Origin: Lentzea waywayandensis
Lineage (GTDB): Bacteria > Actinomycetota > Actinomycetes > Mycobacteriales > Pseudonocardiaceae
Length of the DNA stretch: 64,000 bases
Assembly (NCBI RefSeq): GCF_900115955.1
Contig: NZ_FOYL01000017.1
Coordinates: forward strand, 107,715-171,714
Direction: 5' to 3'
The translations under genes and the position numbers were made by a program. Shown here piece by piece: positions 8,923 through 17,266 of the stretch. The notes under the pieces were generated by a model. That model did no database searches, was not told where the DNA came from, and worked only from the letters and a program-made list of their open reading frames with translations. Numbering within the stretch: the first letter of the stretch is position 1; each line of letters opens with the position of its first letter.

Positions 8923-10071
8923 TCAGCTGGCGGCGGAGACGATGTGGTGTGCAGCTTGGTCGATCTGCTCCGCTGTGCTCCACCTGCCGAGCGACAACCG
9001 CAGTGCGCTCAGGCCGCGGCTGGCGGTCATGCCCATGGCGGTGAGCACGGGCGAGGGCTGGTGGTCTCCGCTGTGACAGGCCGAGCCGGTGGAAGCGGCG
9101 ATTGCGGTTGTGACGCCGAGCAGCTCGTGCCCGGCGATGCCGTCGATGCTGATGTTGAGGGTGTTGGGCAACCGCGCCGTCTCGGGACCGTTGAGGTGGA
9201 CTCGGCCCGGCAGGGCGGTGGCGAGGAGGTCGTGCAGGTGGTCCCGCAGTGCACGGACGCGGTCGTGACCAGCCGAGGCGAGGTCTTTCGCGGCGAGCTC
9301 GGCGGCGGTGCCGAGTGCGACGGCGAGTGCTACGTTCTCGGTGCCGGCCCGCAGGCCGTGTTCCTGGCCTCCGCCGTACACCAGCGGTTCCAGCGGTACA
9401 CCGGGCCAGATGCACAGGGCGCCGATTCCCTTGGGGGCGTACATCTTGTGCCCCACCACAGTCACGAGATCGACCTCGGTCGCGTCGAACGGGATCTTGC
9501 CGATCGCCTGCGCGGAATCGGTGTGGAACACCACGCCGTACTCGCGGGAGACGCGGGCCAGTTCGTCGATCGGTTGCAGGGCACCGGTTTCGTTGTTCGC
9601 CGCCATGACGGATACGAGAACAGTGCGTGGGTTGATCGCCGCGGCGAGATCGGCTGGGTCGACCAGACCGCAGCCGTCGACGGGCAGCAACGTGACCTCC
9701 GCGTTGTGCCAGCGGCGCAACGCCTCGCAGGCCTGCAGCACCGCGGGATGCTCGGTGGGTTGGGTGATCACATGCGGCCGGCCCACGCCGGAGGCGAGCA
9801 CGGTGCCGCGGATGGCGAGGTTGTCGGCCTCGGAGCCGGACCCGGTGAACACGATCCGCTCAGCTGAGGTGCCGAGGAGCGCGGCGACCTGATCGCGGGC
9901 GCGGTCTAGCGCGATGCGGGACTCTCGGCCGTAGTGGTGCGTGCTGGACGGGTTGCCGAACTCAGCGGTCAGGTACGGCAGCATCGACTCGGTCACCGCC
10001 GGGTCGATCGGTGTGGTGGCGTTGTAGTCGAGGTAGATCGGTCCGTCGAGAAGTCCACGGGGGACGGTCAC
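8923..10071 (-). CDS. Cysteine desulfurase, NifS/IscS type
   Basis: 382 aa, a PLP enzyme that takes sulfur from cysteine as a protein persulfide. It has the class-V aminotransferase start (IYLDYNATTPIDP), the HTDSAQAIGK site near residue 192, the PLP lysine motif VTVVGHKMYAPKG, the RAGTENV loop and the active-site cysteine in STGSACHSGDHQPS. Its GTG overlaps the stop of the MFS gene as GTGA, making it the third gene of the sulfane-sulfur operon. The loop and context fit persulfide supply or trafficking rather than a housekeeping Fe-S role, because no scaffold gene is nearby. Confidence 0.88.
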   Translation of the reverse strand: MTVPRGLLDGPIYLDYNATTPIDPAVTESMLPYLTAEFGNPSSTHHYGRESRIALDRARDQVAALLGTSAERIVFTGSGSEADNLAIRGTVLASGVGRPHVITQPTEHPAVLQACEALRRWHNAEVTLLPVDGCGLVDPADLAAAINPRTVLVSVMAANNETGALQPIDELARVSREYGVVFHTDSAQAIGKIPFDATEVDLVTVVGHKMYAPKGIGALCIWPGVPLEPLVYGGGQEHGLRAGTENVALAVALGTAAELAAKDLASAGHDRVRALRDHLHDLLATALPGRVHLNGPETARLPNTLNISIDGIAGHELLGVTTAIAASTGSACHSGDHQPSPVLTAMGMTASRGLSALRLSLGRWSTAEQIDQAAHHIVSAAS

Positions 10072-11306
10072 GCGCTGACCTTCCTGTTGGAGTGGGTTTC
10101 ATACATGCGTACGGCGACCACGATTCCGGACAGTGCGGTGAGTGCGGCGACCACCCACACCGCGGCGCGCAGGCCCCATAGGTCGGCGACGATGCCGCCG
10201 AGCAGGGCGCCCACGGCGAAGCCGCCGTCGCGCCAGAGCCGGTAGACGCCGACGGCTCGCGCGCGCCAGGCCGGGTGTGCGACGTCGCCGATCGTCGCCA
10301 ACAGGGTCGGGTAGACCATCGCGGTGCCCGCGCCCAGCAGCACGGCCGCGACCAGCCACATCGTGAAGGTGTCGGCGAGCGCGACGAGTGCGAGCGCGGC
10401 GGCCTGGATGAGCATGCCCGCGGTGATCAGGTGTTTGCGGCCCCAGCGGTCCGACAGCGGGCCGGTGACCAACTGCCCCAGACCCCACACGGCCGGGTAG
10501 ACAGCGGCCAGGACACCGATCTTGGCGACCGACAGGCCGGCGGTGGCGAACAGGATCGGGAACAGGCCCCACGCCAGACCGTCGTTGAGGTTGTTCACCA
10601 TCCCTGCCTGGCTCGCCGCCGACAGCGCGGGCTCCCGCAGGCTCGTGCGGGTGAAGATCTCCCGATCGCTCGGTATCTCTTCGGCGGCAACAGGATGGTG
10701 CGTCGCTTCGAACCGGGCATGTTCTCGGGTCTCCCGCACGGCGAAGACGGTCAATCCGATACCGATGACCACATAGGACAGTCCGAGCAGGAACGGTGCC
10801 GGGCGCAGCCCGTACCGTGCGGCGAGGTAGCCGGTGGCGAGCGCGGTGACCGCGACGGCGATGTAGCCGGCGGCTTCGTTGAGGCCCATCGCGAGGCCAC
10901 GGCGGGACGGTCCGGCCAGGTCGATCTTCATGATCACGGTGGTGGACCAGGTCAGGCCCTGGTTGACGCCGAGCAGCACGTTGGCCGCGACGACCCAGCC
11001 CCACGACGGTGCCCAGATCAGCATCAGCGGCACGGGGATCGCGGCCAGCCACCCGGCCAGCAGCACCGGGCGGCGGCCGAAGCGGTCGGACCAGGTGCCC
11101 GCGAAGTAGTTGGTGGTGGCCTTGGTCAGACCGAACGCGACCACGTAGGTGAGCACGAACGTGTAGCCGGTCAGGCCGAACTCGTCCTTGGCCAGCAGCG
11201 GCAGCACCGCGCGTTCCTGTCCAAGCACACCGCCGACCAGTGCGTTGACCGCGACGAGCAGGCTGAATTGGGCGAGGTTGGCGCGCAGGCCGAGTTGGAG
11301 GCTCAC
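10068..11306 (-). CDS. MFS transporter of the sulfane-sulfur operon
   Basis: 412 aa, about 12 membrane helices. The cytoplasmic loop 2-3 motif A is GTWSDRFGRRPVLLAG, and a second copy in the C-half is GPLSDRWGRKHLITAG. The substrate is unread; position suggests export of a sulfur oxyanion or thiol product. Start: the GTG at 11306 overlaps the upstream stop (GTGA), far better than ATGs inside the upstream gene. The product is translationally coupled both to the CstB-like enzyme and to the desulfurase. Confidence 0.85.
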   Translation of the reverse strand: MSLQLGLRANLAQFSLLVAVNALVGGVLGQERAVLPLLAKDEFGLTGYTFVLTYVVAFGLTKATTNYFAGTWSDRFGRRPVLLAGWLAAIPVPLMLIWAPSWGWVVAANVLLGVNQGLTWSTTVIMKIDLAGPSRRGLAMGLNEAAGYIAVAVTALATGYLAARYGLRPAPFLLGLSYVVIGIGLTVFAVRETREHARFEATHHPVAAEEIPSDREIFTRTSLREPALSAASQAGMVNNLNDGLAWGLFPILFATAGLSVAKIGVLAAVYPAVWGLGQLVTGPLSDRWGRKHLITAGMLIQAAALALVALADTFTMWLVAAVLLGAGTAMVYPTLLATIGDVAHPAWRARAVGVYRLWRDGGFAVGALLGGIVADLWGLRAAVWVVAALTALSGIVVAVRMYETHSNRKVSA

Positions 11307-12649
11307 CGGCCGCTGTCCAGGCGTCCGCCGGTCGCGTCGGCCCAGTCCTGAGGCCCGCCGGCGAGGACGGAGACGTCCCGGTGTCCCGCCTGTTCGAGGA
11401 GGCTGGCGGCACCCATCGCACGCTCCCCGTGGCCGCACATCACGACCAGCGACTCCTGTGGGACTTCGTCGACGCGGCTGGGTAGGTCGCCGAGTTCGAT
11501 GTGCTGTGCTCCTGGCAGGTGGCCGGAGGCGAACTCGGGTTTCTGCCGGATGTCCAGGACCGGTCCGCTGACTTGGTCCGGGCCCACCAACCTGGTTGTG
11601 GCCGTTTGAAGTTCGGCGGCCGTCCACGCATCCATCCCTCCGGCGAGTTCGCCCGCGAGGTCGAGGTAGCCGATCTTGGCCGCCTGCCAGGCGATCTCCG
11701 CGGGATCCTGGTCGGCGCCACGCACCACGACCAGCGGTCGGTCGTGCGGCGCCAGCCAGCCGAGCCAGGACGCGAATGCTGGCCGCAGCGGAATCGAGAG
11801 CGCACCGGGCACGTGCCCGGCCGCGAACTCGCCGAGCGGCCGCACGTCGACCAATCGAGCGCCGCCGGCCAGAAGCCGCCGAACTGCCGCAGCATCCAGC
11901 GGCGGCAAGCCGGGTGTCCCTGAGAGAACGCCCCGGCGGTTGAGCTCGCCCAGCCGCCGGAAGTAGGGCGGATAGCTGCCGAGCGAAGCGAGCAGCTCCT
12001 TGACGAAGCTGTCCTCATCGGCCGCGCGCAGCAACGGGTTCGTGGTCTTCTCCTTGCCGATCGTGCTGGTGCGGTCGGAGCCGGGTGGGGCGGAGCAGAA
12101 CGATCCGGCGCCGTGCGTGGGCCAGACCGCCACGTCGTCGGGCAGTTCGGCGAGCCGTCGCAGCGACGCGTACTGGGCGCGAGCGAGTTCCTCCGTCCGG
12201 TCGGGTGAGACGAGATCCGTGCGGGCAGCGGCACCGACGATCAGCGAGCCGCCGGTGAACGCTCCGAGCGGCCGATCGCCGTCGAGCAGCAGGAACGACA
12301 GGTGCTCGTCGGTGTGGCCAGGGGTGCCCAACGCACGAAGGCGTAAGCCACCGAGGTCGACGTCGTCGCCGTCACGCAGCCCGCTGTGCGCGAACTCGCG
12401 GTGTCCGGCCGCGGAGGCGAGCACGCGGGTGCCCTCGGTCGCCGACAGTTGGCGGGCGCCGGACAGGAAGTCGGCGTGCAGGTGGGTATCGGCGGCGAAC
12501 GCCACGGTTAGACCGCGTCGCTGTGCGACTCGGTCGATCTCCCTCAGGTCGAGGCTCACGTCGACCACCAACGCCCGGCCATCCCCCAGGTCGACCAGAT
12601 ACGCGGAGTTCCCCAGTCCTTCGTCGACGAGCGGCACCACGTCGGGCAT
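11303..12649 (-). CDS. CstB-like persulfide dioxygenase with two rhodanese domains
   Basis: 448 aa, cytoplasmic. Residues 1-240 are a metallo-beta-lactamase fold of the persulfide-dioxygenase type (DTHLHADFLSG, the later LGTPGHTDEHLSF and WPTHGAGSFC). Residues about 255-350 form a rhodanese-like domain with no catalytic cysteine (VVVRGADQD). Residues about 360-448 form a second rhodanese with the Cys loop VVMCGHGERAMG. The order dioxygenase, pseudo-rhodanese, active rhodanese is that of staphylococcal CstB, which turns persulfides into thiosulfate. The ATG at 12649 is preferred over 12655, as GGAGG is then 8 nt away rather than 2. First gene of the operon, divergent from ArsR-rhodanese. Confidence 0.85.
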   Translation of the reverse strand: MPDVVPLVDEGLGNSAYLVDLGDGRALVVDVSLDLREIDRVAQRRGLTVAFAADTHLHADFLSGARQLSATEGTRVLASAAGHREFAHSGLRDGDDVDLGGLRLRALGTPGHTDEHLSFLLLDGDRPLGAFTGGSLIVGAAARTDLVSPDRTEELARAQYASLRRLAELPDDVAVWPTHGAGSFCSAPPGSDRTSTIGKEKTTNPLLRAADEDSFVKELLASLGSYPPYFRRLGELNRRGVLSGTPGLPPLDAAAVRRLLAGGARLVDVRPLGEFAAGHVPGALSIPLRPAFASWLGWLAPHDRPLVVVRGADQDPAEIAWQAAKIGYLDLAGELAGGMDAWTAAELQTATTRLVGPDQVSGPVLDIRQKPEFASGHLPGAQHIELGDLPSRVDEVPQESLVVMCGHGERAMGAASLLEQAGHRDVSVLAGGPQDWADATGGRLDSGR

Positions 12650-12681
12650 GGTCATCGCCTCCTCTCGGTGTTCTACACTAT

Positions 12682-12697
12682 TCCAAAGATGATTGGA
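12682..12697. promoter_or_regulatory. Candidate ArsR operator
   Basis: TCCAA, 6 nt, TTGGA in the 53-bp gap between the divergent CstB-like gene and the ArsR-rhodanese gene. The repeat overlaps the ribosome-site region of arsR (TTGGAGAACC). A single protein dimer here could repress both directions. No clear -35/-10 pair was picked out. Confidence 0.45.
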
Positions 12698-12702
12698 GAA
12701 CC

Positions 12703-13356
12703 ATGCCTGACCGGGACGCGAAGACGGCGTTGTTCGACCAGTTCGCGCGCGTCGGCAAGGCCCTCGCGAGCGGCAAGCGGCTGGAGCTGCTCGACCTGCT
12801 CTCCCAGAGCGAGCGGACGGTGGACGCACTCGCCAAGTCGGCGGGACTCGGCCTGACCACCGCGTCGGCGCACCTGCAGACCCTCAAGCAGGCCAACCTC
12901 GTGGCCACCCGGCGCGAGGGCACGAAGATCTTCTACCGGCTGGCCGGAGACGACGTCGCCGAGTTGTTCGCGCTCCTGCGCACCGTGGCAGACGACCGGT
13001 TGCCGGACGTTCGCAGCGCGCGCGAGGCCTATCTCGGCGACGACACGGACGCGGTCAGCCGCGAGGACCTCCTCGATCGCGTCCGATCAGGCCGCGCGAC
13101 TGTGATCGACGTACGTCCCACCGAGGAGTTCGCCGCCGGCCACATCCCCGGTGCCGTGTCGATCCCGTTGAACGAACTCGCGGACCGGCTCGCCGAACTC
13201 CCCGCCGACCAGGAGATCGTGGCGTACTGCCGCGGTGCCTTCTGCGTGCTCTCCCACGACGCCGTCCGCCTGCTCACCGCCCGCGGACGAACAGCCCGGC
13301 GACTCGCCGACGGCATGCTCGAATGGCGCCTCGCCGAGCTTCCCGTCGCGGTCTGA
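12703..13356 (+). CDS. ArsR-family regulator fused to a rhodanese domain
   Basis: 217 aa. Residues 1-95 are a winged helix (RLELLDLLSQSERTVDALAK, then GLTTASAHLQTLKQANLV and TRREGTKIFYRL). Residues about 115-217 are a rhodanese domain with the catalytic loop YCRGAFCVLS. No metal-site cysteine cluster is seen in the ArsR part. The fused sulfurtransferase suggests that it senses or carries sulfane sulfur. The ATG at 12703 has GGAG 4 nt upstream. It is divergent from the CstB-like operon, which it probably represses, and is followed after 11 bp by a second MFS gene on its own strand. Confidence 0.88.
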   Translation: MPDRDAKTALFDQFARVGKALASGKRLELLDLLSQSERTVDALAKSAGLGLTTASAHLQTLKQANLVATRREGTKIFYRLAGDDVAELFALLRTVADDRLPDVRSAREAYLGDDTDAVSREDLLDRVRSGRATVIDVRPTEEFAAGHIPGAVSIPLNELADRLAELPADQEIVAYCRGAFCVLSHDAVRLLTARGRTARRLADGMLEWRLAELPVAV

Positions 13357-13367
13357 AGCCCAGCGAA

Positions 13368-14588
13368 ATGGACACTGTGGACACTCTGATCACCCGTCAC
13401 CCCGCCCAGCGACGCATCCTGACGGTGCTCGTCGCCGCCCAGGTCCTCAGCGGCGCCGGACTGGCCGCGGGCATCACGGTCGGCGCGCTGCTCGCCCAGG
13501 ACATGCTCGGCGCCACCAGCGCGGCCGGATTACCCGCGGCGCTGTTCACCATCGGCTCGGCACTGGCGGCCCTGCTGTTCGCCCGCGTTTCCGGTCTGCG
13601 TGGCAGACGCGTCGGGCTGGCGGGCGGCTACCTCACCGGCGCGGTGGGCGCGCTCGGCGTGGTCATCGCCGCCGCCACCGACAACGCCGTTCTGCTGTTC
13701 GTCGCGTTGTTCGTCTACGGCGCGGGCAGCTCCACCAACCTCCAGGCGCGCTACGCCGGCGCCGACCTGGCCGCGCCGCAACGCCGAGGCAGCGCGGTGA
13801 GCACGGTCCTCGTCGCCACCACCCTCGGCGCGGTGCTCGGCCCCAACCTCGTCACCCCGACCGGAGAACTGGCCGCGCGCTGGGGCGTTCCCGCACTCGC
13901 CGGGCCGTTCATCCTCGCGGTCTTCGCCTACACCGCGGCCGCCATCGTGCTGTGGGTGCTGTTGCGCCCCGATCCCCTGCTCACCGCCCGCGCGCTGCCC
14001 GCGGATCCCGTGGCAAGCGGCAACTCCAGCCACAACACACGACTGCTGCTGATCGGCACGACCACCATGGTCGTCATCCAGCTGGTCATGATCGCGATCA
14101 TGACCATGACTCCGGTGCACATGCGCCACCACGGTCACGACCTCGCGGCCACCGGCTTCGTCATCGCCGTCCACGTCGCCGGGATGTACCTGCCCTCACC
14201 GATCAGCGGCTGGCTCGTGGACCGCATCGGCAGGCTGCCCGTCGTCGCCGCCTCCGGCGTCACGCTGCTCGCGGCCGGACTGGTCGCCGGGTTCGCACCC
14301 GCCGAGTCGACGCCGCTGCTCACCCTCGCGCTGGGGCTGCTCGGGCTGGGATGGAACCTCGGACTGGTCAGCGGCACCGCGCTGATCACCGACGCCGTCC
14401 CGGTCGAAACGCGCGCCACCGTGCAGGGCCGCATCGACATGGTCATCGCCGTCGCCGGAGCCACCGGTGGCATGGCATCGGGCTTCGTCGTCGCGAGCAG
14501 CAGCTACCCGGCCCTGTCGTTCGCAGGCGGCATCATCGCTTTCCTCCTCGTGCCACTGGTCGCGACCCGGCCACGTGTCAGGGCTTGA
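13368..14588 (+). CDS. MFS transporter, second of the sulfane-sulfur locus
   Basis: 406 aa with about 12 hydrophobic helices (ILTVLVAAQVLSGAGLAAGI to FAGGIIAFLLVPLVAT). A loop motif LLFARVSGLRGRRVGLAGGY resembles motif A. A His-rich connection (MRHHGHDLAATG) sits between helices 7 and 8. The ATG at 13368 follows arsR by 11 bp with only a weak GCGAA ribosome site, so it is probably read with arsR. The substrate is unknown. Its last 11 bp overlap the end of the convergent methyltransferase gene. Confidence 0.8.
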   Translation: MDTVDTLITRHPAQRRILTVLVAAQVLSGAGLAAGITVGALLAQDMLGATSAAGLPAALFTIGSALAALLFARVSGLRGRRVGLAGGYLTGAVGALGVVIAAATDNAVLLFVALFVYGAGSSTNLQARYAGADLAAPQRRGSAVSTVLVATTLGAVLGPNLVTPTGELAARWGVPALAGPFILAVFAYTAAAIVLWVLLRPDPLLTARALPADPVASGNSSHNTRLLLIGTTTMVVIQLVMIAIMTMTPVHMRHHGHDLAATGFVIAVHVAGMYLPSPISGWLVDRIGRLPVVAASGVTLLAAGLVAGFAPAESTPLLTLALGLLGLGWNLGLVSGTALITDAVPVETRATVQGRIDMVIAVAGATGGMASGFVVASSSYPALSFAGGIIAFLLVPLVATRPRVRA

Positions 14589-15201
14589 CCGCGGCCACTC
14601 GCTCGACCATGCCGAGCTTGAGCCGTTCCTGCCGCTGCACCACGAACCCCGCCTGCTCAACCAGCGGCAACGGGCGGCGGGTCTGGTAGTCGCCGCACAT
14701 CCGCACACTCAGCTTCTCCAGCAACGATTGTCCGAAGTGGACGATGCGGTGGTGGCTGCCGACGTGGTCGAGCAACAGCAGCTTCCCGCCGGTACGCAGC
14801 ACGCGATGCATCTCGGCGATCGCTTCACGCTCGTCCGGGACTCCGCACAAGCCGAGCGTGCAGACCACGGTGTCGAAGGACTCGTCCGGGAACGGCAACG
14901 CCTGCGCGTCTCCCTCGTGCAACTCGACTTCACGCCCGAGTTCGCCCGCGCGAGTGCGAGCGATGTCGAGCATGGCCGGGCTGAGGTCCAGGCCGGTCAA
15001 TCTGACATCCGCCGGGTAGTGCGGGAGGTTGAGGCCGGTGCCAATGGCGACCTCGAGCACGTCACCGGTCGCCTGCGGGCACACCCATTCGCGGCCGCCG
15101 CTGAACTGGATGCGTTCGAAGAAGCCGATGTCGCGGTCGTAACGCGGCGCGTAGCGATCCCACACCTCGCGGAGACCTTCGTTGCTGAGCTTCTTGCTCA
15201 T
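14578..15201 (-). CDS. Class I methyltransferase, UbiE/PmtA-like
   Basis: 207 aa. Starts VWDRYAPRYDRDIGFFERIQ, with motif I DVLEVAIGTGLNLPHYP, the acidic LTGLDLSPAMLDIA and the DAQALPFPDESFDTVVCTLG stretch typical of lipid or quinone methyltransferases. The C-terminal YQTRRPLPLVEQAGFVV also fits that group. The product acceptor is not known. Its ATG overlaps the stop of the truncated TetR gene (ATGA), so this enzyme was once co-expressed with, and probably controlled by, that repressor. The IS insertion upstream has removed the natural promoter region. Confidence 0.82.
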   Translation of the reverse strand: MSKKLSNEGLREVWDRYAPRYDRDIGFFERIQFSGGREWVCPQATGDVLEVAIGTGLNLPHYPADVRLTGLDLSPAMLDIARTRAGELGREVELHEGDAQALPFPDESFDTVVCTLGLCGVPDEREAIAEMHRVLRTGGKLLLLDHVGSHHRIVHFGQSLLEKLSVRMCGDYQTRRPLPLVEQAGFVVQRQERLKLGMVERVAAVKP

Positions 15202-15761
15202 GTCGATTCCCCTTCAGGCAGCAGTCCACGCGTGAGCAGGCCTGCCAGCGTGGATGGAACGGCAGCGGTGTCCAGAGGCCCTTGCCTGGCGGGATCCCAG
15301 TGCAGGTGCACCGCCCACAACACGCAGGTCTCCAGGATCGTGCGGGCGACCAGCGGCGCCGGTCCGGGCAGCCGCAACGCCTTGCGCCGCTGGAGATACT
15401 CGGTCAGCACCAGGACGAGACCCGACCGGCCCTGGCCGAACCAGACCTCGGCCAGCTCCGGCAACTCGGAAGCGCAGCGGTCGACCAGCTTGATGCTCAC
15501 CCGGTGCCGGGACAGCGTGTCGTACAGGTTCGTGATGATCCCGCCCAGTTCCACGGCGAGCGGGCCACGTCGCCGCTTCGACAGCGCTTCGACCAGCCAC
15601 AGCTGCTCGATCTCGCCCCGGAGCCGGTCGGCCACCATCGCGGCCAACTCGCCTTCCTCCGGCGCACGGACCGGCAGCTCGGCCACATCGGGCAGCGGCT
15701 CCACGCCGTCGGCGAACCGCAGTGCGGCCCCGAGCAACGCTGTGCGTGCCGAAAACTGCAT
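15198..15761 (-). pseudogene. TetR-family regulator, HTH lost to IS-A
   Basis: 187 codons, but the first 8 (MQFSARTA) come from the IS-A terminal repeat. Native sequence begins at LLGAALRFADG, which is where TetR proteins leave their DNA-binding domain (usual pattern KEALLGAAL). The remaining helices match a TetR ligand-binding domain (SVKL-like dimer helix, AELPELAEVWFGQG). Without the first 45-50 residues it cannot bind DNA. The IS supplies a new ATG, so a ligand-binding fragment could still be made and coupled to the methyltransferase downstream. Confidence 0.75.
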
Positions 15762-16948
15762 CCGTGCAGATTAAGCGGCATGGCGATACTCGTGGATGAC
15801 TCCGCCGAGACGATCCCGTCGGCATATCGTGAGGCGCTCGACATGATCGAGTTCAAGAGGCTGAGGCCGCGCCCGTAAGGGCGCTGCGGCGGCAAGTGAT
15901 CGGTGGGTTCGGTGCTCGCTGTAGTGCCGCTCGTGCTCGCGCAGCGCTTGCCGTAGGCGGGTCTGATTCCAGATCAGCGTGCGGTCCAGCAGTTCGGCGC
16001 GAAGGATCTTGACCCAGCGTTCGATGATGGAGTTCATGCGGGGCGTCCGGACACCGGTTAGCACCGTAGCAATCCCCGCGGAACCGAGGATGTCGTCGAT
16101 CAACGCGGGATATTTGGCGTCGCGGTCACGAATGAAGAACCTGATCCGCGCGACGTATCCGGTGTCCTCGAGGTCCATGAACAGGTTGCGGATGGCCTGG
16201 GTGACCCAGGCGTGGGTGGGGTGTGCGGTGGTGCCGACTATCCATACACGCCGGCTGGCGTGGTGGATGGCGACGAGAATGTACTGGCGCTGCCCGGTCA
16301 GCGTGACCGTTTCAATGAAGTCCATCGCCAGGATCGCCTCCGCCTGCGAACGCAGGAAGTCAGCCCAGGTAACGGTTGTCCGGCGCGGGGCCGGATCGAC
16401 GCCGGCAGTCTTGAGGATCTCCCACACCGTCGACGCGGCGATCGCGACACCGAGAAGCGCAAGTTCGCCGTGGATGCGTCGATACCCCCACGAGGAGTTC
16501 TCGGTTGCCAGGCGCAGGACGAGCCGGCGGATCGAAGCGACAGTGCGCGGACGCCCAGGCCTACGGTTCACGCACATGCGGGCATGGCGGCGCTTCATCA
16601 AGTCGCGATGCCACCTCAGCACCGTATCCGGGCTGACCAAGAGCCGGAGCCGGCGCAGCGTCGCGCGGGCCAGGGGCACGAGTAAAGCGGCGAACAACGC
16701 CCTGTCCTCTGGCCGCAGTCGTGGGCGCTGACAGCCGAGTTGCCGCTGCAGGACCGCGAGTTGATGGCGTAACGCGAGGATCTCGACGTCCTTCTCCCGA
16801 TCAGTCATACGCAGAAGCCACAGCGCGGCGAAGGCGTGTTAGACAGCGAGGTAGGCGAAGCGGACCAACACGGCCGCGATCATGCCGGATGATGATCGGT
16901 AGCATGCCGATGCCTGCTGACCTGCACGGACGTATTTCTCGGCACGCA
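15743..16948. mobile_element. IS-A, intact 1.2-kb insertion sequence
   Basis: Inverted ends: left TGCGTGCCGAAAACTGCATC at 15743 and, read from 16948 on the minus strand, TGCGTGCCGAGAAATACGTC. The match continues over about 39 bp to GGCAT. One full-length transposase gene lies inside. No target duplication is visible, and the two flanks are different broken genes (TetR on one side, a Hint fragment on the other), so DNA has been deleted or rearranged at the element. Partial copies lie at 5522, 26388 and 46003. Confidence 0.85.
15771..16808 (-). CDS. IS-A transposase, integrase-core (rve) DDE family
   Basis: 345 aa. The N-terminal helix-turn-helix region (DVEILALRHQLAVLQRQLG, then VSPDTVLRWHRDLMKRRH) is followed by an HTH_21-like part (SSWGYRRIHGELALLG). 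The catalytic core has D in AMDFIETVT, D in FIRDRDAKYP and E in MNSIIERWVK. The C-terminus is VIHEYRHAA. All three acidic residues are present, so it may be active. The family is that usually called integrase-core transposase, IS3/IS481-like. The ATG at 16808 gives a normal N-terminus. Confidence 0.88.
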   Translation of the reverse strand: MTDREKDVEILALRHQLAVLQRQLGCQRPRLRPEDRALFAALLVPLARATLRRLRLLVSPDTVLRWHRDLMKRRHARMCVNRRPGRPRTVASIRRLVLRLATENSSWGYRRIHGELALLGVAIAASTVWEILKTAGVDPAPRRTTVTWADFLRSQAEAILAMDFIETVTLTGQRQYILVAIHHASRRVWIVGTTAHPTHAWVTQAIRNLFMDLEDTGYVARIRFFIRDRDAKYPALIDDILGSAGIATVLTGVRTPRMNSIIERWVKILRAELLDRTLIWNQTRLRQALREHERHYSEHRTHRSLAAAAPLRARPQPLELDHVERLTICRRDRLGGVIHEYRHAA

Positions 16949-17088
16949 GACGGTGTGCAGCCCGTTGACCGTCAGGTTATAGACCTTGCGGTATTCCATG
17001 CGCGTGGTCGTGCTGACTACCGCGAACTTGGAGCCGTTTGCAGCGACAAGGGAGTCACCAGGCTTCAGATCGACGGCTTTGCGCCAAG
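16949..17088 (-). pseudogene. Pretoxin-Hint domain fragment
   Basis: On the minus strand this reads WRKAVDLKPGDSLVAANG, then EYRKVYNLTVNGLHT. These are the LkPGD and VYNLTVdglHT blocks of the autoproteolytic Hint domain found near the C-terminal toxin of Rhs-type polymorphic toxins. It is cut by the right end of IS-A directly after HT, where the family normally continues with YYV and VLVHN. Nothing before the block is retained. This is a relic of a second toxin gene, not part of the intact Rhs gene at 50-59 kb, which shows no such domain. Confidence 0.65.
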
Positions 17089-17092
17089 TAGC

Positions 17093-17266
17093 GACCTGCT
17101 CGCCATGGTCGGCGCGGGCCAGTCGAACGCCGAGATCGGCCGGAGGCTGCATCTGGTCGAGGGCACCGTGAAGACCTGCATGACGACGATCATGCAACGG
17201 CTCGGCGCGCGCAACCGCGTGCAGGCGGCGATCACCGCCTACGAGGCGGGATTGGTCAACCCATAG
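17093..17266 (+). pseudogene. NarL/LuxR response-regulator C-terminal fragment
   Basis: Reads LLAMVGAGQSNAEIGRRLHL, then VEGTVKTCMTTIMQRLGARN and VQAAITAYEAGLV, the standard GerE helix-turn-helix and tail of two-component regulators, ending in TAG. The receiver domain and linker are missing: upstream the sequence switches to the opposite-strand Hint fragment. The 3' end overlaps that of the convergent hydrolase gene. Confidence 0.75.

Noticed and set aside
8763..10071. DNA phosphorothioation (Dnd) locus suggested by the cysteine desulfurase
   Set aside because: No DndB, C, D or E motifs nearby; the gene is translationally coupled to the CstB-like and MFS genes.
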